Source: Moringa oleifera
Taxonomy: Eukaryota; Streptophyta; Magnoliopsida; Brassicales; Moringaceae
Direction: 5' to 3'
Assembly: GCA_021397835.1 (NCBI GenBank)
Contig: JAJFZO010000094.1
Span: forward strand, 6,362,001 to 6,426,000
DNA length: 64,000 bases
Positions 10,809 to 23,347 of this stretch are shown one piece after another. The notes beneath the pieces are model-generated. The model saw nothing but the letters and a program-made list of their open reading frames with translations, made no database searches and was not told the origin of the DNA. The translations under genes were made by a program, and so were the position numbers. The stretch's first letter is position 1. Every line of letters begins with the position of its first letter.

Positions 10809-12683
10809 TCACCAATAGTCAGAACAAGAACATGAGCCTTGCTTGAAGCAGTGAAAACGATTACGATCTCTAACAACAATTTCTCGGTTGTAGATCTTGG
10901 AAACAATCTTAATGGCAGAATGACAATCTTGACATACACGTAAATTCTTGAAAATAAAAAGGGGTGTTCCAGGTTTTGTGCTCATGAGCCCAAAACAGAC
11001 TGCCAGTTTTTCACTATGTGAGAACAAAGCCTGCTCCTTCTCCTCCAGCTCATCTGCATTATCCTTGCTACTATTACTACCAGAGAATACTTGGAAAGTA
11101 GTGTTGGGAATATAACCAGCCAATCTCAACCGTCGAGTCACTTCTTCCAACTTAACATATATCTCCTGGATCTGCGGGTGCGACTTGTCCCCTGCACTGA
11201 ACTGGTGAGCTTGACCATTGACATGAATTGAACTCATCCCAGGAACCTTTCTGATTCCCCTGGTTTTAAGAGCCTGTCGAAGGGAATTAGCCTTATCTTG
11301 CTTTCCTGCAAGTGCATACATGTTAGACAACAGGACATGATATTCCGTATTCTGGGGATCCATTTGAATTAGCTCACGCAGAAGGCGCTCACCCAGCTCT
11401 AGCTTCCCATGGATGCTGCAAGAACCTAAAAGGGATCCGAGAACTACCTCATTTGGGGGCATTGGCATTTGCTTTATTAAGGTCTCAGCTTCTTCTAGGA
11501 GACCAGCCCTGCCCAAAAGATCTACCATACAAGCATAGTGTTCAGCCTTAGGTTGCAAACCATAGACCGACTCAAGGTTCATAAAGTAGTGCCAGCCCTG
11601 TTCCACCAGACCAGAGTGACTGCAAGCACTTAAGACCGCAATTAAGGTGAAATCATCTGCCTGGACATCTTGGATCATCTTTGGGAATATATCCAACACA
11701 AATTCACCCTGTCCATGCATTGCTAACCCACTAAGCATAACATTCCATGTGACCACATTCCTGTGTGGCATGTGCTTGAAAACTTGGAATGCAGCTTTAA
11801 TCCTCCCACACTTAGCATACATGTCCACCACAGCTGTTCCTACCATAATATCCATCTCCTTCCCCATTACCTTTAAAGCATAAACATGAACCCACCTACC
11901 CACTGAGACATCCCCTGACTGAGCACAAGCTGATAAAATCGAGCAAAGAGTGACAAAATTTAGAAACCCCTGGGAAAACAACATTTGACCAAGAAGTTCA
12001 AAACCGTGTTTCGTGAACCCACTGCCCACATACCCGGCAATCATAATAGTCCAAGCAACCTCATTTCTCTGCGGCATCTCATCAAACACAGTCCTTCCTC
12101 TCTCTGGACCTTCCCACTTCACTAGACTATCCAAAACCACTGTCCATGACACCACAGACCGCTCACTCATCTCCTGAAACACGCGTCTGACCTCACCCAC
12201 CAACCCACATTTCCCGTACATATCCATAACAGCATTAGTGACCATCACGCTTCCCTCCAACCCCATCTTCACGGCACACCCATGCCCTTGAATGCCCACA
12301 CTTACGTCCTCTAACCGCGCACAAACACCAAATAAAGAAACCATCGTCACATCATCGAATTGAACACCTTCCTTTCTCATTTCAACGAACAAACGCATCG
12401 CATGCCCTGGAAATCCATGGCGGACATAGGAGGACATGAGGGCGGTCCAGTCCACGTAGTCCTTGTGCGAAAGGGAAATTCTGTCGAACAATTTGCGGGC
12501 AGAAGAGGTATCGCCACAAGCAGCATAGAACTGGAGAAGGACGTTGTGGAGGAAGGAACTTGGCTTGTTGGCGGCGCCAGCAGTGAGGATTACGGCGTGG
12601 AGCTTCTTGCCAGTGGCAAGAGATGACTGTCGAGCACATTCGTGTAGAAGGGAGCGGAAGTGGCGGTGGGTTAAGCATTTCAT
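10809..12683 (-). CDS. PLS-class pentatricopeptide repeat protein with E and DYW domains (At5g15340-like)
   Basis: One exon, 624 residues, ATG at 12681-12683. Tandem PPR motifs fill about residues 45-430 (for example VSWTVVLDSLVKWEG, VAWTIMIAGYVGSGF, VTWNVMLSGLAMHG). An E/E+ region (PPNEVVLGSLLGSCSIHGK...) follows, then a complete DYW deaminase-like domain: the HSE motif at 556-558 with the catalytic Glu, CxxCH at 584-588, and CSCSDYW at the very end. DYW PPR proteins bind organelle transcripts and carry out C-to-U editing. The basic, Arg/Ser-rich N-terminus suits mitochondrial or plastid import. It aligns from start to end with the remembered sequence of Arabidopsis At5g15340, annotated as mitochondrial. 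The RNA target is unknown. Nothing is broken. Confidence 0.95.
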   Translation of the reverse strand: MKCLTHRHFRSLLHECARQSSLATGKKLHAVILTAGAANKPSSFLHNVLLQFYAACGDTSSARKLFDRISLSHKDYVDWTALMSSYVRHGFPGHAMRLFVEMRKEGVQFDDVTMVSLFGVCARLEDVSVGIQGHGCAVKMGLEGSVMVTNAVMDMYGKCGLVGEVRRVFQEMSERSVVSWTVVLDSLVKWEGPERGRTVFDEMPQRNEVAWTIMIAGYVGSGFTKHGFELLGQMLFSQGFLNFVTLCSILSACAQSGDVSVGRWVHVYALKVMGKEMDIMVGTAVVDMYAKCGRIKAAFQVFKHMPHRNVVTWNVMLSGLAMHGQGEFVLDIFPKMIQDVQADDFTLIAVLSACSHSGLVEQGWHYFMNLESVYGLQPKAEHYACMVDLLGRAGLLEEAETLIKQMPMPPNEVVLGSLLGSCSIHGKLELGERLLRELIQMDPQNTEYHVLLSNMYALAGKQDKANSLRQALKTRGIRKVPGMSSIHVNGQAHQFSAGDKSHPQIQEIYVKLEEVTRRLRLAGYIPNTTFQVFSGSNSSKDNADELEEKEQALFSHSEKLAVCFGLMSTKPGTPLFIFKNLRVCQDCHSAIKIVSKIYNREIVVRDRNRFHCFKQGSCSCSDYW

Positions 12684-13831
12684 TTAAGTATCGGGTTTTG
12701 GCGCCAGCCGCCCATGGGCAAAAGAAAAGGAAGGAAAAAGTTAAGTGGAAGAATTAAGAGTACATCTACATGGGTAGTACTGGATGGTGCAAGACTGTCA
12801 CATTAAAAGTTTGACTCCACAGTTCACTTTACTTTGCATTCCACCAGTCGTTTGTCTTTGTCGCCTCTCGCTGGCAAAAGTGTCCTAGCATTGTTGGCTG
12901 CTCCTCTTATTTGATGTAGAATGACGTAGACCTTCCTTAGGCATCATGGGGATACAGCCATTCACTATTATGAACCCCGTTTTCATTCTTCTTTGTCCTT
13001 TTTCGGTTGTAAGTATGATTTCATAAATATAATCTCAGATTGTCAATTATCTGCTTAATTATGCAAATAGAAAATTACATTTCTTCTTAAATTGCAACAG
13101 GATCCTTCCTGAAAGATAATCATTAAAGAAAAGGCACCAGGTACAAGAAAGGTTATGTTGAAGTTTCTACCTTCTGTCCCATTCTACTTTCTATCCTTCT
13201 TAATATAATTGATTTAACCAGACTTTAGAGTTAAAATGAAATCAATAACTTTTTACCCACAACCAATCAAAAAACTGGAAACCGTTATTCAACGTTGATC
13301 TAGATCTCATTCCTATCTCATCTTGGTTGACCACAATATAATTATATTCTACAAACTCAAATCAAATTTTGATTTCTCCTGCTGAATATCAATTCAATAT
13401 TTATAAGTTGTAATTATGACTGCAAAAATGAATCTTGCAATTTTTAATAATATCTTTGTGACAAGGAGGTAGAGGAGGTTCCTAAATCCACTTCCGATCA
13501 TGGAAGATCCACAGATGTCATACCTCTTAAGTTCATGATATTCCTCTAGCATCTTTCTTTTTCATCTACCATCTCTGTCGTTGCGCCAAAACATTGTTTG
13601 GAAACATAAGCATCGAAGGGAAAAGACTACTAAATCTAAACAAACCTTGAAATTCAATCCATTGGATTAAAATGTGCTAGAAGCACAAAGGTTAAGGATA
13701 TACCAAGTGCATATATGTCAGCACCGAATGGCAAACTCACAACAAGAACCAAGAGCAATTGCAATGAAGAGGAGAAGATGAAATCATCCTTTGGGCAACA
13801 CACACGAACCCCAGGGACAAAGTGCTTCTGC
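12684..13831. other. PPR upstream region and VTI11 3' flank
   Basis: This holds the PPR promoter side (12684 to about 12930), dispersed repeat R2 copy 2, and the probable 3' UTR of the minus-strand VTI11 gene. No gene is seen. Confidence 0.45.
12937..13090. repeat. Dispersed repeat R2, copy 2
   Basis: Starts TTAGGCATCATGGGGA and ends TTACATTTCTTCTTAA, in the same orientation as 5213-5391. It lacks the poly-G run; at that place it has TTTTCATTCTTCTTTGTCC. No terminal inverted repeat is obvious. Confidence 0.72.
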
Positions 13832-14926
13832 TTACTTTGAGAGTTTGAAGTACAAGATCAAGATGATAGCAACCACAAGGACTGCAATGATAGAGCCAAT
13901 AATCCACTTGTTCTTGCTCATCCTCCTCGACATGGCAGTCAAAATTCTCTTACTCTTGCCAATGTTATCATCCACTCCATGAAGCTGCCACACAAGACAA
14001 ACAACAAACTAACCATTACTAAAACACAAGTTAGTGCTCTGAATGCTGAATGTTATTGAATTTTGACAAATAGCCAAAGGGATAGCCAACATTCCAACAT
14101 TAAAGGAAACTACAAGGTATACAACATATGAATTCAACACAGTGATTTACTGCATGTTGCACAGAATGAGCCAAAGAAGTAAAATAAATCAGGGAAATTT
14201 TGCACATAAGCTAGTATTTTAAGGTGATTAGAAAGATGATATTCCCATAAAAGAATTACCAGCCAGGAAAATTCACTAAAATGTGCATAAATCAGAGAAT
14301 CAAAAGAAAAACTCTCTGCAGTAGGGAACCAATATGAGCCAAAGAAGTAAACGAGGAGAAAAATTTTGCACCGCATTAGGTTCACATGCTAGTGCTCTAT
14401 GGTGTGAACAGCAAGAGTATAGTTGGGTGCTTGAATCAACGGGAAAAAAGAAAAAGAAAAACCACTCACAGAGGAGAACTAGATGTCATGAGTGAACCAC
14501 AAATTAAATATATTAAAAAAAAAAACAGTTTGAAAGAGTACCGTGTTATGAGCATGTAGAAGTGACTGTCTCTGCCCATGCAAATCTTGAAGAATTGAAA
14601 CGCCAAGCTCTTCTGTTTCCAGCATAGTTCTTCTGCTTTCCTTAATTCTGTCACTGGAATGATTCAACCGCTCTGTAGACATCATTAGTCTTGATCGTTG
14701 ATCAGCTGATGCCTATCGAATTTTCATCAGTCATAAGTGTCAACACTTGTCCCAAACATATTAGCAGAAATTGCATAAAAAGAGAGATACAGGATGGCAC
14801 ATCTGGTCATTAAAACACTAGTTCTCTCATACATAAAAGAAATTCTCAAGTTGCAATTGACAACAATTACGAACAAAGAGAGTGCATGGAGAAAGATCTA
14901 CAAAATATTTACTCAATGAACTCAAG

Positions 14927-14970
<44 letters not shown>

Positions 14971-16894
14971 TTATGCATTTTCTCTGTGCAGAAAATGTGA
15001 AGACAACAGGGAAGTTAATTTTCTCAATAAGTTCATCAGAACAAATTCAAACCACAAACTAATAGAACTGTAACTCTCTTGGACAGGTTGCTGGACCACT
15101 GGATTCAACTACAAAGAAAATGACAGTCAAAGGTAATTGATTTTCTACCACTGATGACTGGAATGCTGACAACAATTTGCAAAATGTCAGCTCCCAAGCG
15201 CAAATTTGGCAGGCCTTCAGAACCATAAACATAACTAAAGAATGGGAGAAGAGTTCAGACATACTGTCAGTGCATCAGCCATTCCAGATTCCAGCAACTG
15301 ATCTCGAGCAGCCGGATTTAAGTTACCCGATGCAATTCTTTTAACTTCGCTTTTCAGAATGTTCAGATCAGATTTATATTCCCTTAGCTTAGCAAGAAGC
15401 ACAGCCTTAACATTCGGCTGCAAACTTCTTGCTTCAAGATCCATTTTCCGTATCTGGAAAAGTATGATGTCATCATCAACCAATATCCTAACCAAGAAAT
15501 AATTTCAGAAATAAATATCCCGGGTCAACCAAGTACCAGAGATTCCGCATCCTCCAGTCCAGCTTTTATGTCAGAAAGTTTTTGTTTTTTTCGCTCTGCA
15601 AATCACAACATTGTAAAATCCAACTCAGTGGTTTTCTTAATCATTCTATCTTCTGTAATGAGAAAATCATAAACCAGTATAGAAATACAACACAAGAAAA
15701 ACAGGACAAATTACATCAGCATGCATTCAAACAGAAAAATGCAAATTCAAATCTGCTTTTTGTTGATTAAAATAAGTTAACTCTTCGAAGAGCAGAAGTT
15801 GCCTAAATTCATTTCACTTGACCAAAAATTTTCTTTATAATCACATTATTATAAGCTGCAAAATAGCTACAGAAACATATAAGCAACATAAACACACTAC
15901 GTGCAAGCACAACATCAGCCCTCTGAAAGGCATCACTAAGTTCTATCTTCAAACTTTCAGAGAGAACAAGAATGTGTAGTATTATAAATACTTCACTCTC
16001 AACTTGGGCACCCATATTCCAATTTGTCATCCATATCCTCATGTTAAATTTAATTAAGCAGTTCAAATATTGAAGTAACTGCCCCCACCCCACATGCCCT
16101 CAATGCCTGTTGTTTTCTATGAAATCACTTCCAACAAAAAATGTAAGGTCTGTTTACCTAGGTAAAAATCAAAAAGCTAACAAGGGCAACCACAATTTTG
16201 TTATACTGATAAAATCATCTTCAATTAAATCCAAAGTATTCCACGCATCTCCATCTCAAAACAATTAATAACGATAGAATTAGTGTTCTTTCTATTTGCA
16301 TCAGTATTACACAGAGCTAACCATGCAGTCTAAATCTCTTTTTCTATTTTGTAAAGGAACTATAATTTTTTTCAGCAGATTTTGTAAAAGAACTATAATG
16401 ATATCCATAATAAAACCACATACATGATTGAATCACTTCCAACATTGTTTCAGTTCATCAATAATATATCAGCTTCAATTCAAATAATCGGATGCCTACC
16501 TTTGGTATCACATGCGTGTGGCTACTTTCTCTCAGATCGCGTAAATGAAAAAGATGATAATCAGGATTATATATTTGTTCTTCTAAAGCATGGTATTTCA
16601 CAAAGAGAAACAGATAGCTTAACTAAACAAACTTAACACAAACAATAAGTAACTATATAATATATATGTAAGTTCAATGTCCTAAATACTGAGTTTCTAG
16701 AAGTAAACTGGAAATTAAGTGCCAAGCTAGTGGAACAAAGGAAAAAGATATTTATACTTCGGGAAATTTTTAATAACAGTATTGGCATCCATTAATTTAC
16801 CTCCATCCAGAGCACCAGCTGCCGTACACTTCCGGGAAAGATTTGCAGAGAGCTCACAGTACTGGCGCTCATACCCTTCGAATACCTCACTCAT
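13832..16894 (-). CDS. VTI11: VTI1-type Qb-SNARE (VTI11 orthologue)
   Basis: Five coding exons in minus order: 16894-16801, 15595-15537, 15453-15265, 14712-14542 and 13984-13832. All have GT-AG borders and they sum to 666 nt (221 residues, the family length). The protein starts MSEVFEGYERQYCELSANL and has the N-terminal helical bundle with KMDLEARSLQPNVKAVLLAK. The SNARE motif runs from about 125 (ERLNHSSDRIKESRRTMLE) to 190, and one C-terminal membrane anchor follows (KWIIGSIIAVLVVAIILILY). VTI11 pairs with SYP2/SYP5/VAMP727-type SNAREs in trans-Golgi to vacuole traffic and is needed for shoot gravitropism in Arabidopsis (ZIG/SGR4). No upstream in-frame ATG competes with the start. The 5' leader extends towards 17.4 kb, with an intron likely. 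VTI12 is the alternative, but the neighbouring GNL1 gene favours VTI11. Confidence 0.95.
14929..14968. repeat. (AT)n microsatellite, about 40 bp
   Basis: An uninterrupted AT dinucleotide tract inside VTI11 intron 3, between exons at 15265 and 14712. Confidence 0.9.
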
Positions 16895-17423
16895 CTTTTC
16901 TTTCCCCAAAAGAATATCTTAATCCAAATTCTGATAAATCAACCATCAGTTTATATACATAAATAAGTTCATACATTAGAAAAGCACGCAGGTTTATATA
17001 AATGTGTTCAAATCACTAATTCTCAATTCAGACAATATAATTTGATTGAGAAACTAAACAACCTAATCTGTCATTTTATTCAAGGAAAGAATTCTCAGTA
17101 CGAAACCTGTTCTGTCGACGATCTACACAAATTAATCACCATTGATTTTCAATTCAGATCATGATACTATAAAACCACATGACAAAAAAGAAGAGAAATC
17201 TTAATTTGGTCCAAATGAAGAATAATCATACAGAGATCCATGGAATCAAACCAACAGTATATTGAAGAACACCTCAGGTGATCGGAAAATAGCCGGAGCT
17301 TCCAAGGATCGCCGGTGGAGTAGCCGGATCCAGGTGAAGAACGCTCTAGACAGGTGGCCGTGCGGTACCTTTTCAAAATGGAGCTTAAACGACAATGCCT
17401 CGTGCGCGTTTGGTGGAGAGGGG

Positions 17424-17440
17424 TGGGGATATAATGCAAG
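17424..17440 (-). promoter_or_regulatory. Possible TATA box of VTI11
   Basis: The minus strand reads GCATTATATCCCC just upstream of the expected leader, about 540 bp before the start codon. The leader probably contains an intron. Position is the only support. Confidence 0.3.
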
Positions 17441-17460
17441 AAGCGGGCAAGGGTAAACAC

Positions 17461-18293
17461 GCCCCATCAGGTACGGTTCAGTGTTTGATTATATTAGACA
17501 GCTGTGAGATTTTTGGTGCACCAGTTGGGGATTTTAGACTTTGCTAGTACGCAGAATCGGGGAATATCCGGTAACTGCCTTGACCATAATTTCGTTGCTC
17601 AGTGTTTAATTGCTTTCGCCACGTAGACCGACACCGTTTAATCGATGAAAAATCCATGAAAACTAAAAGCAGAGAGCAAACCAGGCCTTGTCTTCACAGA
17701 TCACAGCAAGTGAAGGACTGAAGCATTTTGTAGCAATTTTACTGACCTCTGATGAATTACATGGCACAAACACAAAGCACAGAAAAAGGGAAGATGATTA
17801 CATACAAGAACTGAAGTTTGGATCAGTTTCAATAAAAGTAACCAAAATTTATAAGCAACATACTACGGTAAAAAATCTCACTCGAGCCTAAATAACAAGG
17901 TATGTGATGTTTGACAATATCCCAGCTGAACTAAGACACTGTATTTTGATCAAATTGTATGACACTGAGTATGCAAGAAAAATCGCTGGAAGACAGGTTT
18001 TGGTACAGAGATTAACAAGCCATTACAAAATTTAAGGAGGAGATCTCCTCGGATTCCTTGGTAGAACAAATGGACTCTAGTATACACAGACTCTCCAATA
18101 CTATCACTCCAGTGAATTTCATGGAGTCAAAAAATGAAAGCAGCAAGTATGCTGAAACAAATGTTTTGACAGTTAAACCTCCCTTCTGTATGGTTTCTGC
18201 CCTTCCATTCCAAACCGCAAAGGAGATTATTGAGGTCATTTACATTTCCATGCACCTGTACTGCCCTGCAGTTTTCCTATCTGCATACCATCT
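17461..18293. other. Spacer between VTI11 promoter and GNL1 3' end
   Basis: Holds the GNL1 3' UTR (minus strand, right part) and the VTI11 upstream region (left part). The small open frames here have no recognisable similarity. Confidence 0.45.
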
Positions 18294-21200
18294 TCAAGCT
18301 GTTGTCTCACTTGATGGAACGAGCACTGCACCATCAGAAACTGGGATTCCCCCGGTTTTTATATGCTTTGCTTGCATTTGCTCCAACTCACGTTGAGGGA
18401 ACACATCTGATTGCAAAGATGGGCATATCTTGTTTACGTGCAACCATGTCAGTTGCCAAAAACTATCACCACCAATTTCATCACTTGGCATGAGAATACC
18501 TGTTGTCTTCATTACCAGCAGCGTGTTCTTGAGAAGCTCAGGAATTAATTCATGAATCTTCTCGCTACGTTTCCCTCGGAATTTGATTTTCATGAGCCTC
18601 TCCATATGATTGAGAACCCCTAGCCATAGTTTGCAGAAGGATGGCTGCCCCGAGAGATCTTGCAGTGACTGCAAGAACACTTTTGACATGAATTTCGTGG
18701 CTAAAACAAGGGTTCCTTCCATTTTCCTGTAGTCCTTCGGTGAGTTCCCTTGTGCAATCTCTAACAAGTCATCCAGCAATGTAAAGATAACCATATCGAA
18801 GGACTGGAACCATATGGCATTTGGAAGGTGAATCCCATCCACTCCTGCGAAGGACCTCTGCAACATTAAAATGGCATGATTCCTCACCTCCTCTCTCTGA
18901 TCCAAGCACACTTTTCTCAGCCCTTGCACCAGCCTCAGCCACATCTCCCCTATATCTTGCCTCACTTTCATAGCAGCCTCCTCTTCCACAGCGTTCTTGG
19001 TCTCACTAGACCACCTTACTAGACAACCAACAGAACTGGCCATCATATCTATAGCAGAAACAGAACGATCAATTTCCGCAACCCGAGACTCTGCAAACTG
19101 CCTAGCTGCATCCACACACAGAATATAATTAGATGGCAAAAGGTGTGCCCCTTCAAACATTATAAATGCTAGTGCCTCAAATCCTGCTTCAGATGCTTCT
19201 GGATGTCTGGCTGTGATAGACAGTAAAGATATGATTGTCCGCCAGCCTGCATGGGATCGAATGTGTGTTGCATTTGCTTTTACAAGCCGCATGACCTCCT
19301 GTGTGATAGGTTCACAATACGCATCAGCAACCCGAGCATCAAGTTTCAATATCAGCTGCAGTGACTTAAGGAGCTCATCTGTCAGGTTTTCCTTGTAGGG
19401 AAGCAAACGTTCGCATATCCTAAGGAGACCAAAGACAGCCTTTTCCACCAGAGCGCAGGGCATTGCAGTCGACTGAACGATATTTGATATGTGCTCATAA
19501 ACACCTTGCCAAATAAGCAGAATCCTATCTCGGTTATTCAGCGTGATAGCAATCAACAATTCCAAGCAAAGCACTGCAGTGTCTTCACCTTCCGTGGAGC
19601 CACTTACTTTGCCAAGTCGTCCAGCAGCCAATATAAGGGCCCTAACAAGCTGCAGTAAAGACTCAGCATGGAGAAACTTACTCTCCATAAATATGCTATC
19701 AATGTGACAGCTTTGTATTATCTCACGAGTATGCTGATGAGCAGCTAGCTGTTCCTCAGTTGGCTGCAACCTAGTCTCCTCCATATCAAAAGATAAGAGC
19801 TGGCTGAACCGGCCGATCAGGCTAGATGATTTGCGAGGAGTGGCAACAGAATGAGTTTTTGATGTTGATAAGGGATTAGGCTTGCCTTGCTCCACTTCAG
19901 ATGAGTGCTCCATGTCCTCGGCTGCATCACTAGCCATATAAGCAGGTAGAAAGCCAAGCTTGTGCAAGCTTAAGAAACAATCCAAAATGTTTTCCCAGCC
20001 AGAGCGGATATAATCACCATATTTATTTGCTATTGTGAAAACTGCTGTGGTCGCTATCCTGGCTCTGGTGTCCTCTCCAAAAGTGACAAGAGCTTCTTCA
20101 ACAGATAAAGGAGTCAAGAGGGTTGTGAATTTGCAGAGAGACACAACCAAATCATCTAATACATCATCAAAATGATAGAATGCTGAAATCTTGGCGATGG
20201 CCAAGAGTCCATCAATACATGTTTGTAAAATATCTTCCCGTTCCACTTGATCAAAAACAACAGATATTGCTGCAATTGTGGGACCTGACAGGATAGCAAA
20301 CATATCACGGTCGAGGAGCGCTTTAGAATCACAAACAATATAAGGAGTGGTTTCCTTCGATTTGTGCATTACATTAATCCATCGACCAGAAGTCATCACC
20401 GAAAAACCACCACCTTGGTCTGGGATCATCTGGATTTCATTCTCGCAGATTGAATGGTAAAGCTCTGTCAGGAACTCCCGAGGAAGATCTTTCCCTCCAT
20501 TGATGTGCCGATTATTACGGATGAAATCTTCTTCAGTCATCTTTTTCTTTACCTGCACATTGTGTTGATCAGTATTGAGCAGAATAAGTGAATATGACAA
20601 CAAAAGAGCAGCATCTTTGTTGAAAAGTATTTGTGGTGAATGCTCATAATATCTTTCAGCAAATGCCTCAAGCACCCTCTGTATTTTCTGTGATTCACCC
20701 GGCAATCTAAAAGTTCCCAAGAAAAGACGCAATGCAGTATCTAAATTCATGTCGCGGAAATCAAAAGTCCTAGCAAACTCATAAAGCACCTGAACACAAA
20801 ACTCATCATGGTTTCCAAGGAAATCTCCAATAAGATTCTTATCTAACCCAGATGTGTATCTAAAGAAAGCTGCCACGCTCTGGGGATCAAGTTTATCAGG
20901 CAACAAATGCATTCCTTGGAGAAATTCTAAACCTTTCTTAGGATCCCTGTTAAAGTGATCAGCTCCAACCATTAACTTTCTCTTGATGTATTTTGACTTA
21001 CGAACAAATGGAACCCAACAACTGGGATTAGTATAGTTTTCACATCTCAGTGTCCAGAATGCTTCATATTCACCATCTAGTGACGTGTCATCTGAAGCAG
21101 ACAATTCACTGCCTATCCTCTCAGCCATTCCCTGAATCATGGATGTCAAACCATCCAGTGCAAGAATGTGCATTGCAGACAGTGGTCCATTAACTGGAAA

Positions 21201-23347
21201 AGCATTTTTTGATAGTAGGTTAGCAAGGTCCTCAAACACATTACTGCATGTTATATCAGAATCATAATTTGCATACATTTCAGCCATAAATGTTTGCTGC
21301 CGGCAGAAGTCCACCAGAGCCTCCATAGCAACCTCCTGCTGTTGATATGAGGAGCCATGCTTGCTTTGTGCAAGTCCACAAAGCACACATGAAAAGAAAG
21401 CTTCAAGTTGGACTTTGAGCTCAGTACGCAAATGATGATAAAGATTGAGAACAATGCTACACACTGTAGAAAGAATCAGCGGGCTCATTGACAAGCCAAA
21501 CTGCATCAGATTACGAAACAATTCATCCTGAATCAAACCCAATAACTTAGGATGTTTACTGAATGAAGGCCCACCCAATTCTATAGCTGAATTAATTAAA
21601 CCCAAAGCAAAAAGTGGAACATCTTCATCATATGCTACTGGATTTGATCTAGGGCCAATCCCAATGTGCTCAATGACATTCAACAGGGAGCACAAAAAGT
21701 GAAATATCTCCACCATGCACGGGATCCCAAAGGGCTCGGTCATTGCTCTCTGACCATTTTCAGTTGCCTCCATCCCATCAATAACCACAATGTTGTTAAT
21801 ATCCTTTTCATTTTCTGCTTTTAGACCACCTATGACAGCACTTGAAGCATATGCAGTGGATGGTTGAACATCATATTGGACACTGACATTGCCATTTTCT
21901 TGCTGGTTACCACTAGATTGGTGATCCCCATCCACTGCATCCACCTAGACAAGAAAAATTAACTTAGTAAATTGAATGGAAAAGAAAAAAATGCAAGGCT
22001 CAGTACCAAACAGTTAAAGAAGACAGGAAATTTCTTGTGCATAGCCACTCTCAACCTGCACTGCCAGTCAGCTTAAAACGAACACCTTCGAACCAACGCT
22101 TCACCTCCAAATTCTTGGTTCACCTCCAAATTCAACGTAACTCATAATTACTAAAGACATAAAATGCATGAACTCCATCCTAATCCTCTAAACACATTAT
22201 CTCCAATTTTAGGCATCAATAGAACTTCTCGAGTTAGTACTTTGAAACATAACTAATGGAGTTTTCTTTGGCTGGGTTGAAACCAGCCTCTAAACTTAAG
22301 GTCACAAGGCAAACCTTTGGTTACCAGATTAAATATATAATTTTCTAGCAAGATTTTACTATTCAAATAATCAAATTATGAAAATATTCTGATGTGAACT
22401 GTCAAACTGATATGAGCTTGATGGGTAACATAAATATGGATCTCTTTGCACAGCCATTATCTTTTTGTGCCTGTAGTCTGTCTGCATGTGGATTGGGAGC
22501 ACAATAAGAATAGTTTAGTTTGAAACCATATCCATGGAGCTGAAATCATTATGGAACTTAAAAGTTTGACAAAATTATTAAATAAAATTTAGAAAAGAGG
22601 CCAAGAATTTACCGTTTCTCTGATGTATGAACTCCTTTTGTTTGAGAATGTATGCTCTGAATTTTCAAGATCAGGCAGATGGGAGAAAATACACCTAACT
22701 AATTCATGCAATGTGTGGCGTGCTATTCGCTGCAACAATTCACCTTTGGAGCTTGCTTGATGAACAACACGAAAGCATGTATTTACTATATTGCACACAT
22801 GCTGATTACTCAGTCTAACAGCTGCCTTGCTTTTCATGCAAGCTAAAAGAACCTGAAGTATCTTCATCAGTACCACTTCTTCAGACCCTGGATCAGTTAC
22901 TTCAAACCGACAACTCGTCACTGCATTAACTATCAAATGCATAGCATCTCCCACATTCACAGTATCAAGATTAAGTACATCAAGCGTAAGAATTCTGTAA
23001 ACAGATGATAAGGCAACACCAGTTATCGGTGCACCAGTCTCATCGGACTGAATTACATCCAAAAATGGCTGGAGGTACACGGCAGGGTTGATATGATGCC
23101 ACTGGTTTTGCCAAGAAAATATCTGTTTCCGTAATGCTTTCAACGCGTGGATGAGAGAGTGCTCTAGTTGATCATCATCTGGCATATAGCGGACTCCCCA
23201 CCTTACATTTCTTCTCATCACAGCCAAAACAGCACCTATTTCAGAATTAACCATACACGCCAAAGCACCTCCAGAAAGCTTAGCGGGATAATGCTTCAAT
23301 TCTTCATGAAATGAATTACTTCCAGATGCTGAATTGAGATGCCCCAT
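18294..23347 (-). CDS. GNL1: ARF guanine-nucleotide exchange factor, GNOM-LIKE 1
   Basis: Two coding exons: 23347-22613 (245 codons, MGHLNSASGSNSF...) and 21944-18294 (1215 codons plus stop), joined in phase 0, about 1460 residues. A 5' leader reaches about 24.5 kb. The family order is complete: DCB domain (exon 1), HUS domain with DEDVPLFALGLINSAIELGG near residue 350, and a Sec7 domain from about 560 to 750. Sec7 carries the glutamic finger in FRLPGESQKIQRVLEAF (Glu about 662). HDS domains follow to the C-terminal TWLHVNKICPSLQSDVFPQ. GBF-type ARF-GEFs load GTP on ARF1 at the Golgi for COPI coat assembly. The ends match remembered Arabidopsis GNL1 (At5g39500) better than GNOM. At the position of GNOM Met696 the residue is Leu (about 700), as in brefeldin-resistant GNL1. 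Confidence 0.96.
21945..22612 (-). other. GNL1: GNL1 intron
   Basis: Minus-strand donor ACG|GTAAAT at 22612 and acceptor TTGTCTAG|GTGG at 21945. This intron splits the DCB region from the rest, as in GNOM-family genes. Confidence 0.88.

Noticed and set aside
16895..16909. Five-residue upstream extension of VTI11
   Set aside because: The codon at that place is TTG, not ATG, and the family starts at MS(E/D)VFEGYERQ.
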